A DNA stretch of 64,000 bases from Pseudidiomarina homiensis (lineage in GTDB: Bacteria > Pseudomonadota > Gammaproteobacteria > Enterobacterales > Alteromonadaceae): positions 1,488,001-1,552,000 of the forward strand of contig NZ_PIPX01000001.1 in assembly GCF_003987225.1 (NCBI RefSeq), read 5' to 3'. Each line of letters starts with the position of its first letter. Positions within the stretch are counted from its first letter, which is position 1. Of this stretch, positions 19,042 through 29,335 are shown piece by piece. Position numbers and translations under genes: made by a program. The notes under the pieces are model-generated. The model was not told the origin of the DNA, made no database searches, and worked only from the letters and a program-made list of their open reading frames with translations.

Positions 19042-21054
19042 ATGTTCCTTCGAATCGGTCTCACAGCGCTCTGTGCGAGCCTAAGTTTGTCAGTCTTTGC
19101 GCGCGATATTACGCTGCAAGAAACCGTTACCACGCAATCAATCAACAGCGTTGCTGTTAGTGAAGATGGCCAAGTGGCTGCTTTCACCCGTGTGGTGCCG
19201 CGTACCCCTTATGTTGATGAAGATGGCAGTAACTACGTTGAGTTGTTGGTTGTCCGCGGCGAGCAAGAGCCGGTCCCATTTATCACCGATAAACACGGTG
19301 TGGGCGATGTAAGTATCCACGGCGACTTCATTTATTTCACCAGCAAACGTGACGGTGACGACCATACAAGTCTGTACAAAATCTCCCTGAATGGTGGTGA
19401 AGCGCAAAAGGTTTTCAGCCACGACAACAGCATCTACAGCTATACCCTGAGCGCCGACGGCCGCTACTTGGCTTTCCGCGCACAGACTGAAGCTAATAAA
19501 AAAACCAAAGACTTAGCTAAAAAAGGCTTCAAAGCTGAGGTTTACGAAGAAGAAAACGAGTTCACTCATGCTTGGTTGGTGGACTTGACGAACGAAGAGC
19601 CAATGGCGGCGCAAATTACCGATGGCCGTCAGGTGTATTCTGTTGCCTTCCGTCCTGGCCATGAACAATTACTGTTGCGCACTGCTCCGACCGCTCTGGT
19701 TGATGATAACTACATGAGTAGCCAGTATGAACTCGTGTCCTACGCTGGTGCGCAAGAAAGCGCTTTTGAAACTGTAGGCAAGCTGGGCAAAGCCGAGTTC
19801 TCTCCAAACGGCCGCTATTTAGCGGTGATTGGATCGGCAGACTACAACGATCCAGCCGATGGCCGACTATTTGTATTTGACTTACAAAATCAAAATACTG
19901 TCCGTGAAGTACTACCTGACTATCCTGGTCACGTACAAGACATCGACTGGCGTCGCAATGACGAATTAATTTACTTAGGCCACATGGGTACTGAAAGCGA
20001 AGTACGTGCCATCACCATGCAATGGCTCGAAACTCGCACATTGCTCGAGCCAGGCCAAGCTATTGTGGTCGATATTGAAGCAACGCCTCAGCAAGCAGGG
20101 GTCTACGCTCGCGCTCACCGTGCGACACACCCTACTGAGTTGTTCCGCATTGAAAACCAAAGCCTGATTCGCCTTACCGATTCGAACCCTTGGCTGGCTG
20201 ACATCACTATGCCACGTCAAGAAACCATCAGCTACGAAGCACGTGATGGCCTTGAGCTTGAAGGCATCCTCGTCTACCCAACTGATTATCAGGAAGGTAC
20301 GCGTTATCCGTTAATCACCGTTGTGCATGGTGGCCCAGAGTCTCATTACAGCAATGGTTGGTTAGACCGTTATGGCAGCCCCGTTAAATACGCTGCGCAG
20401 CAGGGTTATGCACTGTTTTTCCCTAACTATCGCGGTAGCACAGGTCGCGGCGTTGAGTTTTCGAAACTCGGCCAAAATGACTATGCCGGTAAAGAGTTCG
20501 ACGACATTGTCGACGGTAAAAACCATCTTGTTGAAATGGGCCTTGTCGACAACGAAAAAGCCGGTATCACCGGTGGATCATACGGTGGCTTTGCTTCGGC
20601 TTGGGGCGCAACAGCACAAACTGAACATTGGGCTGCCAGTGTAATGTTCGTTGGTATTAGCGATAACATTTCCAAGTTCGGTACCACCGACATTGCGAAA
20701 GAAATGCATGCCGTTCACGCCCGCAGCTACCCTTGGGAAAAATGGCAGTGGTATTTGGAACGTAGCCCTATTTACCATGCCGAAAAGGCACGCACACCTA
20801 TTTTGATCATGCACGGTAAAGAAGATACCCGCGTACATCCAAGTCAATCGATGGAACTCTACCGCTACCTGAAAACGCATGGCAACGTACCGGTGCGCTT
20901 AGTACTGTATCCTGGTGAAGGCCATGGTAACCGTCGCGTGGCAGCGCAGTTGGACTACAGCATGCGCCTCATGCGTTGGATGGATCACTTCTTGATGGCC
21001 GGCGGTACTGAAGCGCCTAGCCATGAGCTTCCGCATGCCGAGCAACTTAAATAA
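19042..21054 (+). CDS. Secreted S9-family prolyl oligopeptidase-like peptidase
   Basis: A 670-residue serine peptidase with a signal peptide (MFLRIGLTALCASLSLSVFA, cleavage near 21), so exported. A beta-propeller domain (about 30-390) precedes an alpha/beta hydrolase domain (about 400-650). The catalytic triad is visible as Ser in GGSYGGFAS, Asp in HGKEDTRVHPSQS and His in GEGHGNRR. The family cleaves short peptides, often after proline or at N-terminal dipeptides (DPP/acylaminoacyl type). Start ATG is preceded by AGGAGAG. It overlaps the following diguanylate cyclase gene, suggesting co-transcription. Confidence 0.9.
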   Translation: MFLRIGLTALCASLSLSVFARDITLQETVTTQSINSVAVSEDGQVAAFTRVVPRTPYVDEDGSNYVELLVVRGEQEPVPFITDKHGVGDVSIHGDFIYFTSKRDGDDHTSLYKISLNGGEAQKVFSHDNSIYSYTLSADGRYLAFRAQTEANKKTKDLAKKGFKAEVYEEENEFTHAWLVDLTNEEPMAAQITDGRQVYSVAFRPGHEQLLLRTAPTALVDDNYMSSQYELVSYAGAQESAFETVGKLGKAEFSPNGRYLAVIGSADYNDPADGRLFVFDLQNQNTVREVLPDYPGHVQDIDWRRNDELIYLGHMGTESEVRAITMQWLETRTLLEPGQAIVVDIEATPQQAGVYARAHRATHPTELFRIENQSLIRLTDSNPWLADITMPRQETISYEARDGLELEGILVYPTDYQEGTRYPLITVVHGGPESHYSNGWLDRYGSPVKYAAQQGYALFFPNYRGSTGRGVEFSKLGQNDYAGKEFDDIVDGKNHLVEMGLVDNEKAGITGGSYGGFASAWGATAQTEHWAASVMFVGISDNISKFGTTDIAKEMHAVHARSYPWEKWQWYLERSPIYHAEKARTPILIMHGKEDTRVHPSQSMELYRYLKTHGNVPVRLVLYPGEGHGNRRVAAQLDYSMRLMRWMDHFLMAGGTEAPSHELPHAEQLK

Positions 21055-22114
21055 TACTCCTCAGGACCCGCTTTACCGGCGGGTCCAATTTCTCTGGGCC
21101 CTGCTCTGGGTCATGTTCATTACTTTTTTAGTATTGGGCAGTCTTAACTACGCCATCAATAAGGTTGAATGGGTTGCCTTTATGCATTGGGGCACCAGTC
21201 TATTGAACTTGGTGCTCATCTATTGGCATCGACGCGCGCCGCATCACGTTTTATGGGTGTCATGGGCTGTGGTAGTGACCTGTGCCTTGGTTCTCTTTGC
21301 TTATATTGTGGTCATGGAAGGCCACGATTATTCGTTGTTCTGGCTTGCGCTCTACCCTCCGGTCGCTTTTTTTCTGCTTGGTCGGCGTTGGGGCCATATT
21401 TTAAGTAGTTTGGTCGTCGGTGGGAATTTGATTTATGTCGCATATGCATCACAGACTTGGCAACCGGCTCCTTTTACAGTTCATGCTTTACTGAATATAG
21501 TGATTGCACTAGCTGCGCTCTTTGCAGTACTCCGGCACATTGAAAAAACACGCTCTGAAGCGTTTCACCACCTGCAGGATCACAGCGAGCGCTTAGAATA
21601 CATCGCAATTACTGATCCCTTGACCGGATTGGTCAACCGTAGTCGCCTCGACCAGGCGCTCAGCCGCGGCTTGCAACGGGCCAAGCGTGAGCAAAAAGCG
21701 TTTGCTGTCATCCTGTTGGATATCGACCATTTTAAACGGGTCAATGATACTTATGGGCATCAAGTCGGTGACCGCATTTTAATTGAACTCGCACAACTTC
21801 TACGCAGTAACACTCGCGGTTCTGATACGCTAGGACGTTGGGGCGGCGAAGAGTTCCTTCTCGTCGCTGAAAGCTGTTCCCGTCAACAGGCCAAAGTACT
21901 CGCTGAAAAAATTCGTCATGCCGTCGCCGCTTTTATTTTTCATGCCGATATTCGTATCACCATCAGTATTGGCGTTGCTAGCTTTCACGCAGGGGATGAT
22001 GAATCTACGCTAGTGCGACGGGCTGATGAGGCGTTATACACCGCTAAGGCAAATGGCCGCAATTGTACCGTGACCGAGCTGGATCTTGAGATACAAAAAA
22101 GCCCCGCTGTATAG
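21023..22114 (+). CDS. Membrane-bound diguanylate cyclase (GGDEF)
   Basis: A 363-residue protein with about five to six N-terminal membrane helices (residues 20-175), a short coiled linker and a GGDEF domain (about 200-355) that makes cyclic di-GMP from two GTP. The active-site loop is GGEEF and DIDHFKRVNDTYGH is intact, so it should be active. An RGSD motif lies exactly five residues before GGEEF, forming a product-inhibition I-site. Start is uncertain: ATG 21023 or 21035, both inside the end of the peptidase gene and with weak ribosome sites. The sensory input of the membrane part is unknown. Confidence 0.87.
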   Translation: MSFRMPSNLNNTPQDPLYRRVQFLWALLWVMFITFLVLGSLNYAINKVEWVAFMHWGTSLLNLVLIYWHRRAPHHVLWVSWAVVVTCALVLFAYIVVMEGHDYSLFWLALYPPVAFFLLGRRWGHILSSLVVGGNLIYVAYASQTWQPAPFTVHALLNIVIALAALFAVLRHIEKTRSEAFHHLQDHSERLEYIAITDPLTGLVNRSRLDQALSRGLQRAKREQKAFAVILLDIDHFKRVNDTYGHQVGDRILIELAQLLRSNTRGSDTLGRWGGEEFLLVAESCSRQQAKVLAEKIRHAVAAFIFHADIRITISIGVASFHAGDDESTLVRRADEALYTAKANGRNCTVTELDLEIQKSPAV

Positions 22115-22124
22115 CGAGGCTTTT
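22097..22124. terminator. Bidirectional intrinsic terminator between GGDEF gene and pckA
   Basis: AAAAGCCCCGCT and AGCGAGGCTTTT (22113-22124) pair around a 4-base loop with one mismatch. An A-run lies on the left and a T-run on the right, so it can stop transcripts from both strands. It overlaps the diguanylate cyclase stop codon and lies just beyond the pckA 3' end. Confidence 0.8.
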
Positions 22125-22146
22125 GAACACATTTGCCGTAGCTTGA

Positions 22147-23748
22147 TTACAGCTGCGGACCTGCAGCGACGAGCGCCTGACCTTCTTCATTGTCGGTAAA
22201 TTTCTCAAAGTTCGCGACAAAGCGACGCGCCAGATCATGCGCCTTCAAATCCCACTCATTCACGTCTTCGTAGGTGTTACGTGGGTCGAGAATTGAAGTG
22301 TCTTCTACACCAGCTAATGCGGTTGGCATTGCTAGGTTGAAGTACGGCAGATTAACGAACTCTGCATCTTCAATACTGCCATCGAGAATGGCATCAATAA
22401 TAGCGCGCGTTGCTTTGATGGAAATACGCTTACCAGTACCGTTCCAACCGGTATTCACCAAGTAAGCTTCGGCACCCGAAGCTTCCATACGCTTCACCAA
22501 AACTTCCGCGTATTGCGTTGGGTGCAAGGTCAAAAACGCTGCACCAAAACAGCTAGAGAAAGTAGGTGTGGGCTCAGTAATACCACGTTCAGTACCTGCC
22601 AATTTAGCGGTAAAGCCTGAGAGGAAGTGGTACTTGGTCTGCTCTTTGGTGAGCTTGGATACTGGAGGTAACACACCGAAAGCATCCGCCGTCAAGAAAA
22701 TCACTTTCTTAGCATGACCGGCTTTAGAGACCGGCTTAACGATATTATCGATATGATAAATCGGGTAAGAAACCCGAGTGTTCTCGGTTTTCGAGCCGTC
22801 GTCGAAATCAACTGTACCATCATCAAGAACGGTTACATTCTCCAACAGTGCGTCGCGACGAATAGCGTTGTAGATATCTGGTTCAGCTTCTTCTGAAAGG
22901 TTGATGGTTTTCGCATAACAACCGCCTTCAAAGTTGAACACACCATCGTCGTCCCAACCATGCTCGTCGTCGCCAATGAGTTCACGTTTAGGATCGGTCG
23001 ACAAAGTAGTCTTGCCGGTGCCTGACAAACCGAAGAAAATCGCTACATCACCTGCTTGGCCAACGTTGGCCGAACAGTGCATTGAGGCAATGCCTTGTAG
23101 CGGTAAAAAGTAGTTCATCATTGAGAACATACCTTTTTTCATTTCGCCGCCGTACCACGTACCACCGATTAATTGGATGCGCTCGGTAAGGTTGAAGGCC
23201 ACGAAATTTTCTGAGTTAAGACCGTGCTCTTGCCATTTTGGATTGATGCATTTTGCACCGTTCATGACAACAAAGTCCGGCTTGAAGGTTTGCAATTCTT
23301 CGTCGCTAGGACGAATAAACATGTTTTTGACGAAGTGTGCCTGCCATGCCACTTCAGTAATAAAACGCACTGACAAACGCGTATCTTCGTTAGCGCCACA
23401 GTAGGTATCTACAACAAACAAACGCTTACCCGATAATTGTTCGGTTACTGTGCCTTTCAGGTCAGCCCAAACTTCTGGCGAAATGGCCTTATTATCGTTC
23501 TTGCCTTGGTCAGCCCACCACAAGGTGTCCTTGGTTGTCTCGTCGCGCACAATGTATTTGTCTTTGGGTGAGCGCCCGGTAAAAATACCGGTGTCGACAG
23601 CAACAGCGCCAAGCTTGGTTACAACGCCTTTTTCATAACCTTGAAGATCGCTGCGGGTTTCTTCTTCGAACAACACATCATACGAAGGATTGTGGACAAC
23701 TTCAGTGACGTCTGTGATGCCATATTGGCCTAAATCCAGATCAGTCAT
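22147..23748 (-). CDS. pckA: Phosphoenolpyruvate carboxykinase (ATP)
   Basis: A 533-residue cytoplasmic enzyme that converts oxaloacetate and ATP to phosphoenolpyruvate, CO2 and ADP at the entry to gluconeogenesis. The kinase-1a loop [12 protein letters not shown] (about 240) and metal-binding GDDEHGW region are present, with [12 protein letters not shown] near the N-terminus. Its length matches the ATP-dependent class (E. coli 540), not the GTP class. Start ATG follows AGGAGT. A strong terminator separates it from coaD upstream, so it is transcribed alone. Confidence 0.96.
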   Translation of the reverse strand: MTDLDLGQYGITDVTEVVHNPSYDVLFEEETRSDLQGYEKGVVTKLGAVAVDTGIFTGRSPKDKYIVRDETTKDTLWWADQGKNDNKAISPEVWADLKGTVTEQLSGKRLFVVDTYCGANEDTRLSVRFITEVAWQAHFVKNMFIRPSDEELQTFKPDFVVMNGAKCINPKWQEHGLNSENFVAFNLTERIQLIGGTWYGGEMKKGMFSMMNYFLPLQGIASMHCSANVGQAGDVAIFFGLSGTGKTTLSTDPKRELIGDDEHGWDDDGVFNFEGGCYAKTINLSEEAEPDIYNAIRRDALLENVTVLDDGTVDFDDGSKTENTRVSYPIYHIDNIVKPVSKAGHAKKVIFLTADAFGVLPPVSKLTKEQTKYHFLSGFTAKLAGTERGITEPTPTFSSCFGAAFLTLHPTQYAEVLVKRMEASGAEAYLVNTGWNGTGKRISIKATRAIIDAILDGSIEDAEFVNLPYFNLAMPTALAGVEDTSILDPRNTYEDVNEWDLKAHDLARRFVANFEKFTDNEEGQALVAAGPQL

Positions 23749-23825
23749 GTGATGGACTCCTGCGGGTCTGGTCTGAGCAAATTAAAATGAAACGAAAACG
23801 GGCCGCGATTTTACCTTGAAAAGCG

Positions 23826-23859
23826 CAAAAATGGTAGCCTGCCGCGCAGACCACCATTT
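23826..23859 (-). terminator. Intrinsic terminator after coaD
   Basis: On the minus strand AAATGGTGGTCTGC (23859-23846) pairs with GCAGGCTACCATTT (23842-23829) over 14 positions with two G-T wobbles and a 3-base loop. A T-run follows (23831-23827). It lies 16 bases after the coaD stop and isolates it from pckA. Confidence 0.85.
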
Positions 23860-23874
23860 AACTTATCGGTTTCT

Positions 23875-24438
<564 letters not shown>

Positions 24439-24484
24439 CTAGCGTTTACCTCTGCGTAAGCTTGATCAAAGCTCGGAGAATTAC

Positions 24485-25678
24485 ATGAAGAACGATTTTT
24501 ATCAACAGCTCGACGCCCAGCTTGAAGAACTACAACAAGAAGGGCTTTATAAAAAAGAACGTATTATCACCAGCGAGCAAGCAGCCGAAATCACAGTAGG
24601 TGATGGTCAGTCAGTGCTCAATTTCTGCGCCAATAATTATTTAGGTTTAGCCAACCATCCTGATCTCATCGCGGCGGCAAAACAAGGGCTCGACGAACAC
24701 GGTTTTGGTACCGCATCGGTGCGCTTTATTTGCGGTACGCAAGACATCCACAAAACGCTTGAACAAAAGCTCAGTGCGTTTTTAGGTACCGAAGATACCA
24801 TCTTGTACTCATCGTGCTTCGATGCGAACGGCGGTCTGTTTGAAACCTTAATGGGCCCTGAAGATGCAATCATCAGTGACGAATTGAATCATGCTTCGAT
24901 CATTGATGGCATTCGTCTGTGCAAAGCCAAACGCTATCGTTACAAGAATAACGACATGGCCGATTTAGAAGCACAGCTCAAGCAAGCAAAAGCTGACGGC
25001 GCACGCCATATCTTGATTGCCACCGATGGTGTGTTTTCAATGGACGGCGTCATCGCCAATATGAAAGGCATTTGTGACCTTGCTGATCAGTACGGTGCAC
25101 TCACCATGATGGACGATTGTCATGCGACCGGCTTCCTTGGCGCAAAAGGCAAAGGCACTCATGAATACTGTGACGTCATGGGCCGCGTCGATATTATCAC
25201 CGGCACCTTGGGCAAGGCTTTAGGTGGCGCATCAGGCGGTTACACCTCGGGTAAGAAGCAAGTGATTGATTGGTTACGTCAACGCTCACGTCCTTATTTG
25301 TTCTCAAATTCGGTTGCGCCAGCGATCGTTCAAGCTTCCATTCGCGTATTGCAGATGCTTGAAGAGGGTGACGAATTGCGTCAACGCCTATGGGACAACG
25401 CGAACTACTTCCGTACGGAAATGACGAAAGCCGGATTTACCTTGAGCGGCGCCGACCATGCGATTATTCCAGTTATGATTGGTGACGCTAAAGTAGCTTC
25501 GGAAATGGCCGACCGCTTGTTGGCCGAAGGCATTTACGTTATTGGCTTCTCGTTCCCGGTCGTGCCGCGAGGTAAGGCGCGAATTCGTACACAAATGTCT
25601 GCAGGACATAGTCGTGAGCAGCTACAACGTGCCATTGACGCTTTTATTCGCATTGGTAAAGACTTAGGTATTATTTAA
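24485..25678 (+). CDS. kbl: Glycine C-acetyltransferase (2-amino-3-ketobutyrate CoA ligase)
   Basis: A 397-residue PLP enzyme of the alpha-oxoamine synthase family that cleaves 2-amino-3-ketobutyrate with CoA to glycine and acetyl-CoA, the second step of threonine breakdown. The PLP lysine sits in [12 protein letters not shown] (about 244) and the cofactor-contacting [10 protein letters not shown] is intact. Length is as in E. coli Kbl (398). It is first in a dense run with tdh, glpE, glpG, ubiC and ubiA. Start ATG follows CGGAG. Confidence 0.95.
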   Translation: MKNDFYQQLDAQLEELQQEGLYKKERIITSEQAAEITVGDGQSVLNFCANNYLGLANHPDLIAAAKQGLDEHGFGTASVRFICGTQDIHKTLEQKLSAFLGTEDTILYSSCFDANGGLFETLMGPEDAIISDELNHASIIDGIRLCKAKRYRYKNNDMADLEAQLKQAKADGARHILIATDGVFSMDGVIANMKGICDLADQYGALTMMDDCHATGFLGAKGKGTHEYCDVMGRVDIITGTLGKALGGASGGYTSGKKQVIDWLRQRSRPYLFSNSVAPAIVQASIRVLQMLEEGDELRQRLWDNANYFRTEMTKAGFTLSGADHAIIPVMIGDAKVASEMADRLLAEGIYVIGFSFPVVPRGKARIRTQMSAGHSREQLQRAIDAFIRIGKDLGII

Positions 25679-25708
25679 GCGGTCACCCCGCCAGCGGAGG
25701 CAATATAT

Positions 25709-26740
25709 ATGAAAGCTTTAGCAAAATTGCATGCCGAACCCGGTATTTGGATGACCGATGCCGAAAAACCTGAGTACGGTTACAACGACCTACTCATCAA
25801 GATTAAGAAAACCGCGATTTGCGGCACCGACGTGCATATCTACAAATGGGATGAATGGTCACAGCAAACGATTCCTGTACCTATGGTCGTAGGCCACGAA
25901 TACGTAGGCGAAGTGGCGGCCATGGGCGATGGCGTGCGAGGCTTTGCCATCGGCGACCGCGTTTCCGGCGAAGGCCACATCACCTGCGGCCACTGCCGTA
26001 ATTGCCGCGCTGGCCGTCGCCACTTGTGCCGAAATACGGTTGGCGTAGGCGTCAACCGCCCCGGCGCTTTTGCCGAGTACTTGGTGATTCCTGCGGAAAA
26101 TGCGTTCAAGTTGCCAGACGATATTAGCGACGACCTTGCCGCTATTTTTGACCCCTTCGGCAACGCAGTTCACACCGCCTTAGCGTTTGACCTCGTCGGC
26201 GAAGACGTACTCATCACCGGTGCTGGCCCGATTGGAATCATGGCGGCGGCAGTAGCACGCCACGTTGGCGCCCGCCATGTTGTGATCACCGACGTGAACC
26301 CGTACCGTTTAGACCTCGCCTTAAAAATGGGCGCGACACGTGCAGTTGACGTTAGCAAAGAGAAGCTTAAAGACGTCATGACCGAACTCGGTATGAAAGA
26401 AGGCTTTGATGTCGGTTTAGAAATGTCGGGCGTTCCTTCAGCATTCTCGCAGATGCTCGAAACAATGAATCATGGTGGCAAGATTGCGATGCTGGGAATT
26501 CCACCGCAAAGCGTTGCGATTGACTGGAACCAAGTTATCTTCAAGGGTTTGACGATCAAGGGTATCTACGGTCGTGAAATGTTTGAAACTTGGTACAAAA
26601 TGGCAAGCTTGCTGCAATCTGGCCTCGATTTATCGCCGATTTTGACCCATCATCTACCCGTAAGTGAGTTTGAAAAAGGCTTCGAAATCATGATTTCCGG
26701 GCAATCGGGTAAAGTCGTTTTGGATTGGGAAAACGCATGA
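25709..26740 (+). CDS. tdh: L-threonine 3-dehydrogenase
   Basis: A 343-residue zinc alcohol dehydrogenase-family enzyme that oxidises L-threonine to 2-amino-3-ketobutyrate with NAD+, feeding Kbl. The catalytic-zinc CGTDVHIY (about residue 38) and GHEYVGEV are present. The structural-zinc cysteines are in [15 protein letters not shown] (about 93-107), and the Rossmann glycines are in [12 protein letters not shown]. Kbl-Tdh adjacency is standard. Start follows a GGAGG site. The stop overlaps the glpE start as ATGA. Confidence 0.96.
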   Translation: MKALAKLHAEPGIWMTDAEKPEYGYNDLLIKIKKTAICGTDVHIYKWDEWSQQTIPVPMVVGHEYVGEVAAMGDGVRGFAIGDRVSGEGHITCGHCRNCRAGRRHLCRNTVGVGVNRPGAFAEYLVIPAENAFKLPDDISDDLAAIFDPFGNAVHTALAFDLVGEDVLITGAGPIGIMAAAVARHVGARHVVITDVNPYRLDLALKMGATRAVDVSKEKLKDVMTELGMKEGFDVGLEMSGVPSAFSQMLETMNHGGKIAMLGIPPQSVAIDWNQVIFKGLTIKGIYGREMFETWYKMASLLQSGLDLSPILTHHLPVSEFEKGFEIMISGQSGKVVLDWENA

Positions 26741-27060
26741 GTGACTGGACCCACATGAATGTCGCCACAGCTTTCGAGCTGTGGCAGCAAAAAAAAGCGG
26801 CATTCGCTGACATTCGCGATGCTCGTTCTTATGCTATGGGACACATTCCGGGGGCCGTGCACCTCACGGATGCAACGCTAAATGACTTTCTCGCCGAACT
26901 CGAAGATGACCAGCCAGTCGTTGTGGTTTGTTATCACGGTAATAGTAGCCAAGGTGCCGCCGAATATCTCGCCCACCAAGGTATTGAACCTGTCAGCAGT
27001 ATGGATGGTGGCTTTACTGCTTGGGCACAACAACATCCGGATGCCGTGGAGCGCAGCTAA
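26737..27060 (+). CDS. glpE: Thiosulfate sulfurtransferase GlpE (single-domain rhodanese)
   Basis: A 107-residue rhodanese that moves a sulfane sulfur from thiosulfate to thiol or cyanide acceptors. The catalytic loop is CYHGNSS (about 65), identical to E. coli GlpE, and [18 protein letters not shown] is the family N-terminal signature. Start ATG 26737 overlaps the tdh stop (ATGA); an earlier in-frame ATG at 26725 lies deeper in tdh and is less likely. glpG starts two bases after its stop. Confidence 0.93.
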   Translation: MSDWTHMNVATAFELWQQKKAAFADIRDARSYAMGHIPGAVHLTDATLNDFLAELEDDQPVVVVCYHGNSSQGAAEYLAHQGIEPVSSMDGGFTAWAQQHPDAVERS

Positions 27061-27062
27061 CC

Positions 27063-27911
27063 ATGCAAAAATTACTGGTAACCCGCAATGCAGTTATGAT
27101 GAAACGTCTGCACAGTTATCTTCAACGTCGCGGGATACCAGTCACCGTAAGCGAACATGGCAATCAACTTGAGCTCTGGTTAACACAGTCTAGCTATAAA
27201 GCGCTCGCCAAGGACTTGATTAACGAGTTCAAGGCTGACCCTGAAGCCGCAGAAGCTGAGCTTGAAAGTGCCTCGCAGAGTAAGCCGCAAGTAGCCAGCA
27301 AACCAGATTCAATGGTCCAACAGCTGCTGCAACAGGCAGGCATTGTGACGATTGTCTTCGCTGCCTTAGTTAGTTTAGTTTTTGCACTTCTCAACACACA
27401 GCTCGCCACTGCTATTTTTGATGCTTTGCGGATCAGCGACACCTTTACAGATGTGCCGTGGAGCCAACCTTGGCGCCTATTAACACCAGTATTACTGCAC
27501 TTCAGCCTGCTCCACTTTTTATTTAATGTCTTCTGGTGGTGGTATCTCGGTGGTCGTTTTGAACGGTTCTACGGTTCGACCTACTTAGTCATTGCCTTGG
27601 TCTTCTGCGGCGTATTTTCGAACGTTATGCAGTTCATGGTTAGCGGCCCTTATTTTGGTGGCCTATCAGGAGTCGTATACGGATTATTCGGCCTTGCGGT
27701 CGTGGTGTCATGGCAACGCCCCCGTCACCCCTTATTTCTGCCAGTTGGGCTGATTGTTTTCATGCTTGTTTGGCTACTTCTTGGTTACACTGACTTACTT
27801 TGGGTGAGCGTTGCCAACACGGCACACTCGGCCGGACTCATCGCCGGACTCGTGTTAGGCATTGCACTGCGTTACGTTGAATACTTCCGTAAGAAAAAAC
27901 AGCTATCCTGA
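27063..27911 (+). CDS. glpG: Rhomboid intramembrane serine protease GlpG
   Basis: A 282-residue inner-membrane rhomboid protease that cuts within or near transmembrane segments. A cytoplasmic N-terminal domain (about 1-80) precedes six membrane helices. The catalytic Ser is in GGLSGVVYGLFG and the His in NTAHSAGLIAGL, both at the expected positions for GlpG. The frame extends 14 codons upstream into glpE, but ATG 27063 gives the family start MQKLLVTRNAVMMKRL. One-base overlap with ubiC (TGATG). Confidence 0.94.
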   Translation: MQKLLVTRNAVMMKRLHSYLQRRGIPVTVSEHGNQLELWLTQSSYKALAKDLINEFKADPEAAEAELESASQSKPQVASKPDSMVQQLLQQAGIVTIVFAALVSLVFALLNTQLATAIFDALRISDTFTDVPWSQPWRLLTPVLLHFSLLHFLFNVFWWWYLGGRFERFYGSTYLVIALVFCGVFSNVMQFMVSGPYFGGLSGVVYGLFGLAVVVSWQRPRHPLFLPVGLIVFMLVWLLLGYTDLLWVSVANTAHSAGLIAGLVLGIALRYVEYFRKKKQLS

Positions 27912-28495
27912 TGACACGCTTTCCTAACATTCGCTTTCCAGTCGTCACGCAAGGCGGCGAAGCGGCTTGGTGTAAGTCGGCTTTGCTCCCTGACGGGTCA
28001 GTCATGGCAAAGGACTGGCTATTGGATCCAAGCTCCCTGACGGCTAAACTCAAAACTTGCTGTCAACGATTTCAGGTGCAGTTACTCGGTCAACGCGAGG
28101 CGCCCTTACTTCCCGACGAGCAGCCGTGGCTTGGGCAACAAAGCAGCTGCATCGTACGTGAAGTTATTCTTTGGTGTGACGACCAACCTTGGGTTTTTGC
28201 ACGCAGTGTTTTTCCGTTTAGCGCGTTAGCACAACAGCAACTGCGCTTAGAAGATCTTGGCGATAAGCCGCTTGGCGAGCACTTGTTTAAACAACCCGAC
28301 CTCACGCGCAGTGCAGTAGAAGTTTCAAGCTTCGGCCCGACCACTAAAGTCGGCCAGCTTCATCAACAGCTAGGTTACCCGGCAACAACCTTATGGGGAC
28401 GCCGCAGCCGCTTCACGGCCGCTGGTCAACACGTATTAGTTGCCGAGGTTTTCATCGGCGCGTCCCCGTTAGCGCAGGAGCTACCAAATGATTAA
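27911..28495 (+). CDS. ubiC: Chorismate--pyruvate lyase UbiC
   Basis: A 194-residue enzyme that removes pyruvate from chorismate to give 4-hydroxybenzoate, the first committed step of ubiquinone synthesis. Recognisable segments are REVILWCDDQPWVFARSVFP (substrate-site Arg) and LWGRRSRF near the C-terminus. It directly precedes and overlaps ubiA by eight bases, the usual ubiCA arrangement. One-base overlap with glpG upstream implies read-through from the threonine/glp run. Confidence 0.9.
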   Translation: MTRFPNIRFPVVTQGGEAAWCKSALLPDGSVMAKDWLLDPSSLTAKLKTCCQRFQVQLLGQREAPLLPDEQPWLGQQSSCIVREVILWCDDQPWVFARSVFPFSALAQQQLRLEDLGDKPLGEHLFKQPDLTRSAVEVSSFGPTTKVGQLHQQLGYPATTLWGRRSRFTAAGQHVLVAEVFIGASPLAQELPND

Positions 28496-29333
28496 CGCTT
28501 TATGGCGCTTAATGCGCGCTGACCGCCCCATTGGTACGTTATTGTTAGCGTGGCCCATGCTGGCAGCGCTGGTTATTGCAGGATCAGGCAATCCCCCATT
28601 AAAAGTAGTCGTGTTATTTTTGCTTGGCGCCTTTGTGATGCGTTCCGCTGGATGCGTTATCAACGATTTTGCTGATCGTGCAATTGACGGCCATGTTACG
28701 CGAACCCAAAGTCGACCGCTTGCTACCGGCGAGCTAAAAAGTTGGCACGCCGTTACACTCTTCATCGGATTGTTGGCTATTGCGTTTTTGATCGTCTTGC
28801 AGTTCAACAAAAGTACGATTTTACTTAGCTTCGCCGCAGCTGGTGTTGCCACTCTTTACCCATTCTGTAAGCGTTTCACTCAACTCCCGCAAGTTGTGCT
28901 CGGCGTGGCCTTTAGCTTTGGTGTACTCATGCCATTTACCGCCTTAGACCAAGGCCTCCCAGTAAGCGCATGGCTCTTATTTGCGGCCAACATCTGTTGG
29001 ACCGTGGCCTATGACACGGAATACGCCATGGCCGATCGTGACGATGACCTTAAAATTGGCGTTAAATCGACAGCCATATTGTTCGGTGGCTATGACCGTC
29101 TGGCCATTGCGGTATTGCAGCTGGGTACCTTAGGGTTACTGGTGTGGCTTGGCTATCAACTACAACTCTCGTGGTACTTTCATTGCGGGCTTATCATTAT
29201 CGCTGCGCTGTTTGCTTGGCAGCATCGACTCATATGGTACCGTGAACCGCAAAAGTGCTTTCACGCGTTCTTACACAATAACCATGTGGGATGGGTGCTT
29301 GCGGCGTCTATTGCCGCAAGCTATTGGTATTAA
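28488..29333 (+). CDS. ubiA: 4-hydroxybenzoate octaprenyltransferase UbiA
   Basis: A 281-residue integral membrane prenyltransferase that attaches the polyprenyl tail to 4-hydroxybenzoate. The two Asp-rich metal sites are NDFADRAID (about 63) and DTEYAMADRDDD (about 180). About nine membrane helices are expected. Length is close to E. coli UbiA (290). The gene ends two bases before the convergent plsB stop; an inverted repeat lies inside its last codons. Confidence 0.94.
   Translation: MINALWRLMRADRPIGTLLLAWPMLAALVIAGSGNPPLKVVVLFLLGAFVMRSAGCVINDFADRAIDGHVTRTQSRPLATGELKSWHAVTLFIGLLAIAFLIVLQFNKSTILLSFAAAGVATLYPFCKRFTQLPQVVLGVAFSFGVLMPFTALDQGLPVSAWLLFAANICWTVAYDTEYAMADRDDDLKIGVKSTAILFGGYDRLAIAVLQLGTLGLLVWLGYQLQLSWYFHCGLIIIAALFAWQHRLIWYREPQKCFHAFLHNNHVGWVLAASIAASYWY
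29297..29321. repeat. Inverted repeat inside the ubiA 3' end
   Basis: GCTTGCGGC (29297-29305) and GCCGCAAGC (29313-29321) form a perfect 9-bp stem with a 7-base loop, ending 12 bases before the ubiA stop. The sequence after it on the plus strand is AT-rich but has no clean T-run, so it is at best a weak terminator for this convergent junction. Confidence 0.4.
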
Positions 29334-29335
29334 TT

